Shown in pieces: positions 1 to 6,789 of a stretch of 15,488 nucleotides of DNA (the first letter of the stretch is position 1; each line of letters opens with the position of its first letter). The stretch lies in the NCBI GenBank assembly GCA_041477815.1, contig JBGOUV010000139.1:1-15488 (forward strand), in the 5' to 3' direction. This DNA comes from JBGOUV01 sp041477815 (GTDB lineage: Bacteria; Acidobacteriota; Terriglobia; Bryobacterales; JACQDG01). A model generated the notes under the pieces. It made no database searches, was not told the origin of the DNA, and saw only the letters and a list, made by a program, of their open reading frames with translations. The translations under genes and the position numbers were made by a program.

Positions 1-1237
1 GGATATGGGAGATGTCGAAGCATTCGATGCGGGGCGAAATCTGAGGAAGGTTGAGCGCCTCTTCGAGAGCGGCCACGATCTGCTTGGAGGAGGGCTTGAG
101 GACGCGGAAGCGCTGGTCGAAGGAGGTGCGGGAGTTGCGCGAGACCAGCTCTACCATGGCCTTCTTTTGGCCGCGCTGCGGGGTGAGGATCTCCACGCGG
201 CGTCCGCGCCGCTCGGTGAGGTAGTCCTCCAGGGCGTCGCGGTCGTCGAACTCGATGGGGACGTGGATCTGGGCGGGCACGTAGTGTTGATCGATGTAAA
301 GCTGCTTGAGCAGGGAGGCCATCAGGTCGGGCGCGGAGAATTCGAGCTGGTCCTCCCAGAAAAACTCGCGGCGGTCGACAATGCGGCCGTTGCGGAGGTG
401 GAAGAGATTGACGGCGATGAGCGGGGGCTCGGCGTAGAAGCCGAAGATATCGGCATCCTGGCCCTCGGCGGCGGCGATCTTCTGGCGCTCGTCGAATTCC
501 TCGAGCGTGGCCAGGAGGTCGCGCAGGGAGGCGGCCTGCTCAAACTCGAGGAGCTGGGAGGCGGTGTCCATGCGGGCGCGAAGATCCCGGGCCAGCTCGG
601 CGCGGCGCCCGTCGAGGAAGAGCTTGACCTCGCGCGCCGCCTCGGCGTAGGCGGCGTCGGTGGTGAGGCCCTGGACGCAGGGTCCCAGGCAGCGGTGGAT
701 GTGGTATTCCAGGCAAGGGTGGGAGTGGTGCCGCGTGAGGTCCACCTTGCAGGAAGGGACCAGAAAGCGCCGATGAATGAAGTTGACCAGCCGATAGGCC
801 AGGTTGGCGGGGAAATAGGGACCGAAGTAGATGGAGCCGTCCTTCTTTAGTCGCCGGGTAACATAAACGCGCGGATATTTTTCGGCGGCGGTGAACTTGA
901 TGTATGGATAGGTTTTGTCGTCCCGGAGGAGAATATTGTAACGGGGCTGGTACTGCTTGATGAGGTGGTTTTCGAGAGCCAGGGCCTCCTTCTCGTTATC
1001 CACCAGGATGTAGTCGAGGTCGGCGGCCTCGGCCATAAGGGTGCCGGTCTTGACCTCGGCCAGGCGCTCTTCGAGAAAGTAGTTGCGGACCCGGTCGCGG
1101 AGGCTCTTGGCCTTGCCGACGTAGATGACGGCGCCGCCAGGGTCCCGGTAGAGGTAGACGCCGGGGGAGAGAGGGAGGGCGTTGGCCTTATGGCGGAGGG
1201 TATCGAGGAGGTCGCTGCGATGGGGTCGGTTGGTCAA
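1..1237 (-). CDS. uvrC: Excinuclease ABC subunit C (partial, 3' end beyond window)
   Basis: UvrC makes the two incisions beside UvrAB-bound DNA lesions in nucleotide excision repair, in the cytoplasm. About 412 residues are visible of a family usually near 600. The GIY-YIG nuclease domain lies at residues ~23-100 (SPGVYLY, then VIYVGKAKSLRDRVRNYF). Cysteines C163, C175, C183 and C187 match the 12/8/4 spacing of the Fe-S cluster cysteines known in E. coli UvrC. A UVR (UvrB-binding) helix pair follows at ~215-250. The frame leaves the window just after IECFDISH, where D408 should be the first catalytic Asp of the RNase H-like 3' nuclease domain. The start is TTG at 1237: an in-frame TAA lies about 12 codons upstream, no ATG or GTG lies between, and the next ATG would remove the GIY-YIG core. 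The ribosome-binding site is weak. The gene is divergent from the antitoxin at 1400. Confidence 0.97.
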   Translation of the reverse strand, partial: MTNRPHRSDLLDTLRHKANALPLSPGVYLYRDPGGAVIYVGKAKSLRDRVRNYFLEERLAEVKTGTLMAEAADLDYILVDNEKEALALENHLIKQYQPRYNILLRDDKTYPYIKFTAAEKYPRVYVTRRLKKDGSIYFGPYFPANLAYRLVNFIHRRFLVPSCKVDLTRHHSHPCLEYHIHRCLGPCVQGLTTDAAYAEAAREVKLFLDGRRAELARDLRARMDTASQLLEFEQAASLRDLLATLEEFDERQKIAAAEGQDADIFGFYAEPPLIAVNLFHLRNGRIVDRREFFWEDQLEFSAPDLMASLLKQLYIDQHYVPAQIHVPIEFDDRDALEDYLTERRGRRVEILTPQRGQKKAMVELVSRNSRTSFDQRFRVLKPSSKQIVAALEEALNLPQISPRIECFDISHI

Positions 1238-1399
1238 TTCTTTGTGTGCCGAGGAGGGCGTGGCGAACCGTTAAGTGGTTGATTCTCAGGAGAAAAGCTC
1301 TTGGACCGGTTTGATCCAGGCTGGGCCGTCCGCGGTTGCCCTCCTACTTCCATGGTAGCGCGGGTTGAAGTCGGCCCCGGGTGTATGATGGGTGAAGGG

Positions 1400-1651
1400 A
1401 TGAAGAAGCAAGGTTTCATTGTCGCCGATCCGAAGATCTGTCACGGCCAGCCTACGTTCCGGGGCACCCGCATAATGGTCCAGGACGTTCTCGAGATGGT
1501 CGCCGAGGGCATGGATTGGAATGAGATTATCGATAACTGCGATGGCAAGATCACCAGGGAAGCGATTACAGAGGCTGTTCGCGTGGCGTCGAAGGCCCTG
1601 GGAAACCGCCCCAGCCGCGCCATGCTGGAACCGGCCCTGACGGCCAGGTGA
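1400..1651 (+). CDS. DUF433 domain antitoxin (VapB-like)
   Basis: This 83-residue protein carries a typical DUF433 core: ADPKICHGQPTFRGTRIMVQ, then DVLEMVAEGMDWNEIID and a helical segment with ITREAITEAVRVA. DUF433 proteins are small helix-turn-helix-like antitoxins that normally pair with DUF5615 PIN-like toxins, and the next frame is exactly such a toxin. I chose the ATG at 1400 because the family begins just before the I..P.ICHG motif and GGTGA lies just upstream; the in-frame ATGs at 1385 and 1388 are alternatives. A TATGAT box at 1384-1389 could be the -10 element and would give a very short leader. The TGA overlaps the toxin GTG (GTGA), so translation is probably coupled. Function is inferred from family and pairing. 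Confidence 0.82.
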   Translation: MKKQGFIVADPKICHGQPTFRGTRIMVQDVLEMVAEGMDWNEIIDNCDGKITREAITEAVRVASKALGNRPSRAMLEPALTAR

Positions 1652-2033
1652 ACCTTCTCGACGAGAATATCTTGCCGACCAGCGGCGCCTGTTGCATCGC
1701 TGGCGCATTCGGGTCCACCACGTTGGATACGACGTAGGTCGCGCGGGAATGGATGACGATCAGATCATTTCGTTCCTCCATCAGCAGCCGGGGGCAACCT
1801 TCTTCACGAGCGACCGGGACTTCTGGAAGCGTGGCCTCCGCCATGCCAGGTATTGCTTGGTTTGCCTCTTCGTCGAAAGATCAGAGGCGGGCGGCTTTGT
1901 GCGGCGATTCCTGCAACATCCGTCGTTTGATACGCGCGCCAAGCGCATGGGGAAGGTGGTGGCGGTTCGGCCCGAAGGGCTGCTGATTTGGGAGCTGCGT
2001 GCCGAGGAGAGGATGGACCTTGCCTGGCCATAG
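1648..2033 (+). pseudogene. DUF5615 PIN-like toxin, frameshifted
   Basis: The frame starting at GTG 1648 reads VNLLDENI, the usual N-terminus of DUF5615 PIN-like nucleases, whose early Asp belongs to the catalytic cluster. It then diverges and stops at a TAG near 1735. The rest of the family is in a frame one base back, from about 1671 to the TAG ending at 2033. It reads LADQRRLLHRWRIRV, GYDVGRAGMDDDQIISFLHQ, TFFTSDRDFW and a C-terminal KRMGKVVAVRPEGLLIW. Joining the frames as DENI plus LADQRRLL restores the family pattern, so one base appears to be missing near 1671. An assembly error would look the same. A start at TTG 1692 would give a protein lacking the catalytic Asp. I see no slippery heptamer that would suggest programmed frameshifting. 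If the deletion is real, the antitoxin stands beside a dead toxin. Confidence 0.7.
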
Positions 2034-2174
2034 ATTCTTCAGGCTTGGCAGCACCCACCCGCGACCGTTGGGATAGCCCACGGGCCTCCAGCCCAGCAAG
2101 GTGAAGATAGCGCCGGCGTGGCGGAGCGCGTTGAGGCGTCGAGGGGCTAGGCTGGCGCAGCGCAGCAAGCCGGG

Positions 2175-2180
2175 TACAAT
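2175..2180 (+). promoter_or_regulatory. Candidate -10 box of a leaderless promoter
   Basis: TACAAT lies 6 nt before the ATG at 2187, so transcription would begin on or next to the start codon. No Shine-Dalgarno sequence is present, which fits a leaderless mRNA. The -35 position (about 2152-2157, CTGGCG) is a poor match. The call rests on the -10 match and its spacing only. Confidence 0.35.
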
Positions 2181-2186
2181 GGTCCC

Positions 2187-3932
2187 ATGCGCCGATGGGC
2201 GTGGTGGGCTTGGCTGGCGCTGCCGGCGCTGGCGGTCGAGCTACGGGTGGAGCCCGGGAGGGAGAAGCTGCGCCCGCAAGAGACGGCGGTGGTGGTAGTG
2301 CGGCCGGCGATGCCGGAGGTATCCACGCTGCGGGTGGTGGATCCGGAAGGGGGCTGGCTGTCACGGCCCTGGCGGAGGGCGGATGGGACGGCGGTGTTGT
2401 ATACGGCGCCCGCCCGGCCGGGACGGTACACGATTGAATTGCGGCAGCGGCTGGTGAAGCTGGAAGTGGAGATCGAGGTGACGCCGGCGGCGCCTTCCTA
2501 TCGTCCGGCGGAGTCGATCTCGTTCGGGCCGGAGCCGGACATCCGGGACGTCTATCGGGATTTGGCCGAGCACTATGCCCCGGTGGTGGCCCAGGAGACC
2601 TGGTTCGAGCCCAAGGCCGACTACCTGGCCCGGTTCGACTACGACGGAGACTGGCGCGGGGACAATAACTGGGACAACCTGGCGTCGGGAAGCTCGCAGG
2701 CCTACGTGCACTGGGCGGCCATGGAGACGGCTACCCACTACTTCCTGGTGTACAACCTGTTCCATCCGCGGCGGTACGCGGAGGAATGCTCGAGCCTCTG
2801 CCAGGAAAATGACAATGCGGGCGTGCTGGTGGCCGCCCGCAAGGACGGGAGCCGCTTCGGCAAAGCGCAGGTGGTGCAGACGCTGTCGAACAACACCATT
2901 TCCACCTACACCTCGGACGGCCGCATCCGGGAGGGCGTGCACCGGGTGAACGGGGATCTGAAGTTGTGGCGGGAGTCGCATCCGGTGGTGTTTGTGGAGT
3001 CGGGGACGCACGGGGTTTACGGGGCCGGAGATGGGGAGCACTCGCGGTTTTCGGCCGAGAGGATGGATTTCACGGGTTCGACGGGGGTGCTGTACCGGTT
3101 CGGGGGCGTGCCGGGGCGGCCGGCGCATCCCAACGACCGGGACGTTTCTTACGAGCTGCTGCCGATCGGCGAGCAGTGGTGGCCGCGGGCCATCAGCCGG
3201 GAGGGGCGTGAGAGCCACACCTTCGACGACTACGCGCGCTACTTGCCTTACGGGAACCGGCCGGTGGCGGCCGCCGAGGAGATGGGGTCGGCGTTCTTCG
3301 GGAGGAAGTTTTACCCCAATAAGGCGCGGCCGTTCTGGGGATGGTTCGATGCCCTGACCCAGGCAAAGCGGATCCTGGCCCCGGGTCAGTGGGGACTGGA
3401 CCCGGCCTATGCCGTGGCCGCCACGCTGAAACTGCCCCCCGGCACGCCGTTTTCCCTGGAGTACCTGTACAACCCGTTTCTGGTGGGGGCGGGGCGGCGG
3501 GACGCCGTTACGGTGCTGGCGCGGCCGCAGCGGGCGGAGAACCCCGGCACTGCCGCGGTGCGGACGCCGGGGGGGGAGCGGCACGTGCTCTCGCCTCCGG
3601 CGGAGAAGCCCAAGTACAACCTCAACAGCAAACAGGGCAATCTGGAGTTTCGCGGGCGGGTGGATGGAAGCGTTTACCTGCACGTGCGCGGCGACCGGAT
3701 CGAGGTGGAGTACCTCAGCGGCCGGCCTATGGACGAGATCCGCTACCGGTTCTCGCAGCCGCTGCCGGCGGTGGAAATGGAGGAGGTCAAGCTGGAGGAC
3801 GTCGACGGACGGGGAGCGGTGCGGCTGCTGGAATGGCCCAACCAGGGAAATCAGTTCACGGCCAAGGTGCGGATCCAGGACGACAAGCCGGGGGCGGCGT
3901 TGTATCGGTTCAAACTGGCGTGGAAGAGATAG
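2187..3932 (+). CDS. Secreted protein with VPS62/DUF946-like region
   Basis: This 581-residue protein has a signal peptide at residues 1-16 (MRRWAWWAWLALPALA) and is probably periplasmic or released. Residues ~18-100 look like a small beta-sandwich (GRYTIELRQRLVKLEVEIEV). The core at ~125-310 has HYAPVVAQE, the acidic RFDYDGDW, HWAAMETATHYFLVYNLFH, NDNAGVLVAA and HPVVFVESGTHGVYG. That order, with an early YAP, an aromatic YFLVY strand and a late HPVVFVxxGTH, resembles VPS62/DUF946-type proteins; this is my inference from pattern. Residues ~440-581 are beta-rich. H175, H184, H266, E271 and H275 are candidate metal or catalytic residues. The gene stands alone: the toxin remnant ends 153 bp upstream and a structured repeat follows 39 bp after the stop. 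The coding assignment is firm; the function is unknown. Confidence 0.85.
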   Translation: MRRWAWWAWLALPALAVELRVEPGREKLRPQETAVVVVRPAMPEVSTLRVVDPEGGWLSRPWRRADGTAVLYTAPARPGRYTIELRQRLVKLEVEIEVTPAAPSYRPAESISFGPEPDIRDVYRDLAEHYAPVVAQETWFEPKADYLARFDYDGDWRGDNNWDNLASGSSQAYVHWAAMETATHYFLVYNLFHPRRYAEECSSLCQENDNAGVLVAARKDGSRFGKAQVVQTLSNNTISTYTSDGRIREGVHRVNGDLKLWRESHPVVFVESGTHGVYGAGDGEHSRFSAERMDFTGSTGVLYRFGGVPGRPAHPNDRDVSYELLPIGEQWWPRAISREGRESHTFDDYARYLPYGNRPVAAAEEMGSAFFGRKFYPNKARPFWGWFDALTQAKRILAPGQWGLDPAYAVAATLKLPPGTPFSLEYLYNPFLVGAGRRDAVTVLARPQRAENPGTAAVRTPGGERHVLSPPAEKPKYNLNSKQGNLEFRGRVDGSVYLHVRGDRIEVEYLSGRPMDEIRYRFSQPLPAVEMEEVKLEDVDGRGAVRLLEWPNQGNQFTAKVRIQDDKPGAALYRFKLAWKR

Positions 3933-3971
3933 GGTGTGGGCGCGGGAGCGGATTCCGTCTCCCTGTAAATG

Positions 3972-4014
3972 TGGGGCGGCTCCCCGGAGCCGCGCCGGGC
4001 CCCCTGGCCCGGCT
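3972..4014 (+). repeat. Double-hairpin intergenic repeat, copy 1
   Basis: This 43-nt element has two abutting hairpins. The first (3976-3993) has a 7-bp stem and loop CCCG. The second (3994-4013) has an 8-bp stem and loop CCCT. It starts 39 nt after the stop of the 2187-3932 gene, in the same sense. A second copy, 39/43 identical, lies at 12671-12713 on the minus strand, and all four differences keep the stems paired. No U-run follows, so it is not a canonical intrinsic terminator. It may still act as a transcript end or stability element, or belong to a REP-like family. Confidence 0.8.
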
Positions 4015-4066
4015 GACCGGTAGGTAGAACTCCCTTACGGTCGCGGTGTGGTGGCACGGAGGGGCG

Positions 4067-5236
4067 TTACGCCGGGGAGAAGATCTGGCGCCATTTGCCG
4101 GCGGGCGAGGTCTTCTGCTTGACTTCGATGGGGGCGCCGCTGAGGACGGAGGCCAGCTCCGAAAACCGCTCGCTGAGCTTGGAGTTTTCGGGGGCGAACT
4201 TGCCGTCGGCAAAGGCGGAGGTGACCACACGGTACTGGTTCTGGATGGTGGCGATCACCGGGATAGAGAGGAATTTCTCCACCTCGGCGGCCTGTACGTC
4301 GAGCTGGGAGGAGCGGTTGAGGACGATGCGCAGCCGGTCGCAAGAGATGCCGTGGTTGAGGAGTTGGGAGGTTTTGCGACGGGCCAGATAGAGACTGGCA
4401 ATTTCGGGGGTTACCACGAGCATGACATACTTGGCGCGGTCCAGGACCTCCCAGCAGGACGTGTAGATGGCTTCGGGCAGATCGACCACGACGTACTCGT
4501 AGTTCTGGCAGGCGAAATCGAGGACAGCCGTAGTTTCGGCGCTGGAAAACACGCCGGGCGAGGCGGCTTGCGAAGGGGTCAGGATGTCCAGGCCGTGGAC
4601 CGGATGCACGATGCTTTTCCATAGCGCCAGGTCCAGCCACGCGGAGCGCTCGAGGGCCTCCTGGAACCCATGGCCGGGAGCGAGCTTGAGCCAAAAGGCG
4701 ATGATGCTGTTATGAAAGTCGAAGTCGGCGAGCAGAACGGAAGGATGGTGCAGCCGCTGGATAGCGGCGGCGGTATTGACGGCGACGGTGGTGGTGCCAC
4801 AGCCGCCGCGGGCGGGCAGGAAGGCGATTACGTCGCCGGCCGACACGGCGGCCGTGGTGGCGGTCTTCAGCTTCGCCAGACGGTTGATGGCCAACTGCAT
4901 CTGCTCGGTCTTGAGGGGTTCGAACCACAACTCGCGGACGCCAAGCTGCATCAGGTCCAACAGCAGGCCCTGGTCGCAGGAGGCGCTCAAGGCGATCACG
5001 GGCAGATCGGGGCGGTCGACGTTGAGCCGGCCGAGGGTGTGGAGCACCTGCGTGTAATCGGAGAGGCTGATAATGATCGCATCCGGGCTGAATTCGCCGA
5101 GACTGGCGGCCAGCTCGGCGGGGGTGGGGTACTGATACGAGTGATGGCAGACGTAGAGACCGGTCACAATGCCTAATTTCTCCCGACAGTCCCGGATGAG
5201 GCCGTCGTCCGGCCCTATTAACATGGCGCTGAGCAT
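4067..5236 (-). CDS. cpaE: CpaE/TadZ-like pilus assembly ATPase
   Basis: CpaE/TadZ proteins are ParA/MinD-family ATPases that place the Flp (Tad) pilus machine at the cell pole. This 389-residue protein has a degenerate receiver-like domain at ~1-120 (MLSAMLIGPDD, PDAIIISL, DLPVIALSA, LGVRELWFEPL). The ATPase domain runs from ~135 to 375, with a Walker A-like RGGCGTTT at ~143-150, LLADFDFHNS with D171/D173, and VVVDLPE with D252. The usual P-loop Lys is a Thr, as is common in CpaE/TadZ. The ATG at 5236 is preceded by GAGGAG at a 4-5 nt spacing; this beats the upstream in-frame TTG at 5248. No other tad/cpa gene lies nearby, so it is an orphan here or the pilus locus is elsewhere. Its 3' end converges on the preceding gene across the repeat. 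Confidence 0.85.
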   Translation of the reverse strand: MLSAMLIGPDDGLIRDCREKLGIVTGLYVCHHSYQYPTPAELAASLGEFSPDAIIISLSDYTQVLHTLGRLNVDRPDLPVIALSASCDQGLLLDLMQLGVRELWFEPLKTEQMQLAINRLAKLKTATTAAVSAGDVIAFLPARGGCGTTTVAVNTAAAIQRLHHPSVLLADFDFHNSIIAFWLKLAPGHGFQEALERSAWLDLALWKSIVHPVHGLDILTPSQAASPGVFSSAETTAVLDFACQNYEYVVVDLPEAIYTSCWEVLDRAKYVMLVVTPEIASLYLARRKTSQLLNHGISCDRLRIVLNRSSQLDVQAAEVEKFLSIPVIATIQNQYRVVTSAFADGKFAPENSKLSERFSELASVLSGAPIEVKQKTSPAGKWRQIFSPA

Positions 5237-5391
5237 AGAACTCCTCAAGAGAAGAAGCGTTGGCCTTAGCTTTTAGCGTCAGCAACCAGGTTCACCCCTC
5301 CGCTGCGATACCGCGGTTGCCAATGGCTGTAGCTAAGAGCTTCTTCTATGGGGAGACATCGGCAAACCGGAGCCGGGGCTGAAGGGTGGGG

Positions 5392-5420
5392 TTGCAATTC
5401 TGGCCGGGAAGCGGTATAGA
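5392..5420 (+). promoter_or_regulatory. Candidate sigma70-type promoter
   Basis: TTGCAA (5392-5397) and TATAGA (5415-5420) are separated by exactly 17 bp, each matching 4 of 6 consensus bases. Transcription would start near 5427 and run through the palindromes and hairpins towards the isomerase gene. The evidence is consensus matching alone. Confidence 0.3.
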
Positions 5421-5522
5421 AGGACCCAAGGATTGGGAGGCAATGACAGTATTCGGCGACCCTCTCGAAACGATGATCCCCGATCCAGGCCACTCCGACA
5501 CGGAGTTGCGATAATTGAACCT

Positions 5523-5534
5523 GGCAAATTTGCC
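5523..5534. promoter_or_regulatory. Palindrome 1, putative operator
   Basis: GGCAAATTTGCC is a perfect 12-bp palindrome. Its GCAAATTTGC core is identical to that of the longer palindrome 42 bp downstream. It is a candidate site for a dimeric regulator serving cpaE, the isomerase operon, or both. Confidence 0.5.
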
Positions 5535-5559
5535 GGACCCCGCAGAATCAACGACTTGC

Positions 5560-5581
5560 CGTGGTGCAAATTTGCACCACG
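5560..5581. promoter_or_regulatory. Palindrome 2, 22-bp perfect inverted repeat, putative operator
   Basis: Each arm reads CGTGGTGCAAA outward to centre, giving a perfect 22-bp palindrome with no spacer. The central GCAAATTTGC (5566-5575) repeats the core of palindrome 1 exactly 42 bp later, about four helical turns. A chance 22-bp perfect palindrome is very unlikely. An RNA hairpin is possible, but zero-spacer symmetry is more typical of a protein-binding site. Confidence 0.6.
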
Positions 5582-5655
5582 TGACTCCAGGGCACTTCTG
5601 CCGCAGGCTTGTAGCGATCGTCGGCCCTACTCGGCGCTGCAGCCGATGGCGCAAG

Positions 5656-5692
5656 AGGCGCGCCGCGCCTGATAGGCCCGAACAGACGGGCC
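5656..5692 (+). other. Two consecutive strong hairpins in intergenic DNA
   Basis: The first is a 15-bp inverted repeat with arms AGGCGCG and CGCGCCT around one base (5656-5670). The second has a 6-bp stem GGCCCG/CGGGCC with loop AACAGA (5675-5692). No U-run follows. They could be an attenuator-like part of the isomerase leader or the 3' end of a small RNA. Confidence 0.4.
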
Positions 5693-5777
5693 ACCGAGAC
5701 GAAGGTTATGACCTGCAGCCTCTGGTTTCAGGGAACCGCCGGGACCACAGGGGCTGACGGCCGTCCGCCCGTCGCTG

Positions 5778-5786
5778 TGCTATCCT
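5778..5786 (+). promoter_or_regulatory. Candidate extended -10 promoter of the isomerase operon
   Basis: TGCTATCCT is an extended -10 element (TGn before TATCCT), 43 nt before the GTG start. It would give a leader of about 37 nt that includes the AAAGGAG ribosome-binding site at 5816-5822. The nearest -35-like CTGACG (5754-5759) is 21 bp away, too far for a standard pair, although extended -10 promoters can do without one. Confidence 0.35.
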
Positions 5787-5829
5787 ACGAAACCCAAGCG
5801 GCTATCGCTTCTGACAAAGGAGAAACCCC

Positions 5830-6789
5830 GTGAGAGTCGGCGTCTTTACCGCTTTGCTGGCCAAGATGAGCCTGGACCAGGTGATCGAAAAACTCCAGGG
5901 GCTGGGCATCACCACCGTCGAGTTGGGCACCGGCAACTACCCCGGTGATCCCCACTGCAAGCTGGAGATGCTCAAGAACAAGACCGCGCTGAAAGAGTTT
6001 CAGGCCAAGCTGGCCGACCACGGCTTCTCGATCAGCGCCCTGAGCTGTCACGGCAACCCGCTACATCCGAATAAGGCCATCGCCAAGGCCAACCAGGAGG
6101 TCAGCAAGCAGACCATCCTGCTGGCCGAGAAGCTGGGCGTGCCCGTGGTGATCGACTTCTCCGGGTGCCCCGGCGACAGCGACACTTCCAAGAACCCCAA
6201 TTGGGTGACCTGCCCCTGGCCCCCCGACTACCTGGACATCCTGAAATGGCAATGGGAGAAGAAGGTCACGCCTTACTGGACCCAGCGGGCGAAGTTCGCC
6301 GCCGACCACGGCATCAAGATCGCCATCGAGATGCACCCGGGCTTCGTGGTCTACAGCCCGGAGTCGATGCTGCGGCTGCGCGAGATCGCCGGACCGGCCA
6401 TCGGATGCAACTACGACCCCAGCCACATGTTCTGGCAGGGGATCGATCCCATCGCCGCCGTCCGGGTGCTGAACGGCTCTATCTTCCACGTCCACGCCAA
6501 GGATACCCAGATCTACGGCCGGAATCTGCCCAAGACCGGCGTCCTCGACGTGAAGCCGTACAGCGACGAGGCCAACCGCGCCTGGATCTTCCGGACGGTC
6601 GGCTACGGCCACGGGGCGGGGTGGTGGAATGAGTTCGTCTCCACGCTGCGGATGTTCGGCTACGACTATGTCCTATCGATTGAGCATGAGGACAGCCTGA
6701 TGTCGGTCGAGGAGGGTCTGACCAAGGCGATCGGGTTCCTGGACAAGGTGGTGCTGAAGGAGAAGCCGGCGGAGATGTGGTGGGCCTGA
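5830..6789 (+). CDS. Sugar phosphate isomerase/epimerase family TIM-barrel protein
   Basis: Members of this xylose isomerase-like TIM-barrel (AP endonuclease 2) superfamily isomerise or epimerise sugars, keto-sugars or inositols with a divalent metal, in the cytoplasm. The 319 residues cover the whole barrel. Four likely metal ligands sit at the strand ends: E167 (IAIEMHPGF), D196 (NYDPSHM), H222 (HVHAKD) and E285 (LSIEHED). The early VELGTGNYPG and SALSCHGNPLHP segments are also typical. The start is GTG 5830, with AAAGGAG 7 nt upstream. It is the first gene of a tight operon: its last 10 bases overlap the chorismate mutase frame, and a sugar-binding lipoprotein lies three genes on. The exact substrate cannot be told from sequence. 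Confidence 0.9.
   Translation: MRVGVFTALLAKMSLDQVIEKLQGLGITTVELGTGNYPGDPHCKLEMLKNKTALKEFQAKLADHGFSISALSCHGNPLHPNKAIAKANQEVSKQTILLAEKLGVPVVIDFSGCPGDSDTSKNPNWVTCPWPPDYLDILKWQWEKKVTPYWTQRAKFAADHGIKIAIEMHPGFVVYSPESMLRLREIAGPAIGCNYDPSHMFWQGIDPIAAVRVLNGSIFHVHAKDTQIYGRNLPKTGVLDVKPYSDEANRAWIFRTVGYGHGAGWWNEFVSTLRMFGYDYVLSIEHEDSLMSVEEGLTKAIGFLDKVVLKEKPAEMWWA

Larger units (their letters stand above)
5237..5829. other. Intergenic region without a convincing gene, rich in inverted repeats
   Basis: The region separates the divergent cpaE and the isomerase operon. No frame has a recognisable protein, and the short frames present look random. It contains a possible plus-strand promoter (5392-5420), two palindromes with the same core (5523-5534, 5560-5581), a weak inverted repeat TCGGC/GCCGA (5631-5646), two strong hairpins (5656-5692) and an extended -10 (5778-5786). 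It could be a double regulatory region, a long structured leader or an unannotated small RNA. Confidence 0.6.

Noticed and set aside
5..850. Long plus-strand open frame opposite uvrC
   Set aside because: The minus strand encodes clear UvrC motifs through the same bases; the plus frame is a GC-driven shadow without a recognisable domain.
1881..2168. 95-codon minus-strand frame over the toxin end and the following gap
   Set aside because: It overlaps the conserved toxin C-terminus, has no recognisable domain and no ribosome-binding site.
2361..3683. 440-codon minus-strand frame opposite the secreted protein gene
   Set aside because: It is Arg/Pro/His-rich with no motif or signal. The plus frame has a signal peptide and ordered conserved-looking motifs.
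5249..5320. Possible c-di-GMP (GEMM) riboswitch in the cpaE leader
   Set aside because: I looked because pilus genes often carry one, but the conserved GEMM core sequences are absent.
5443..5514. 23-codon frame beginning ATGACAGTATTC after GGGAGG, as a possible leader peptide
   Set aside because: The Shine-Dalgarno is only 2 nt from the ATG, the peptide has no run of regulatory codons, and nothing but position supports it.
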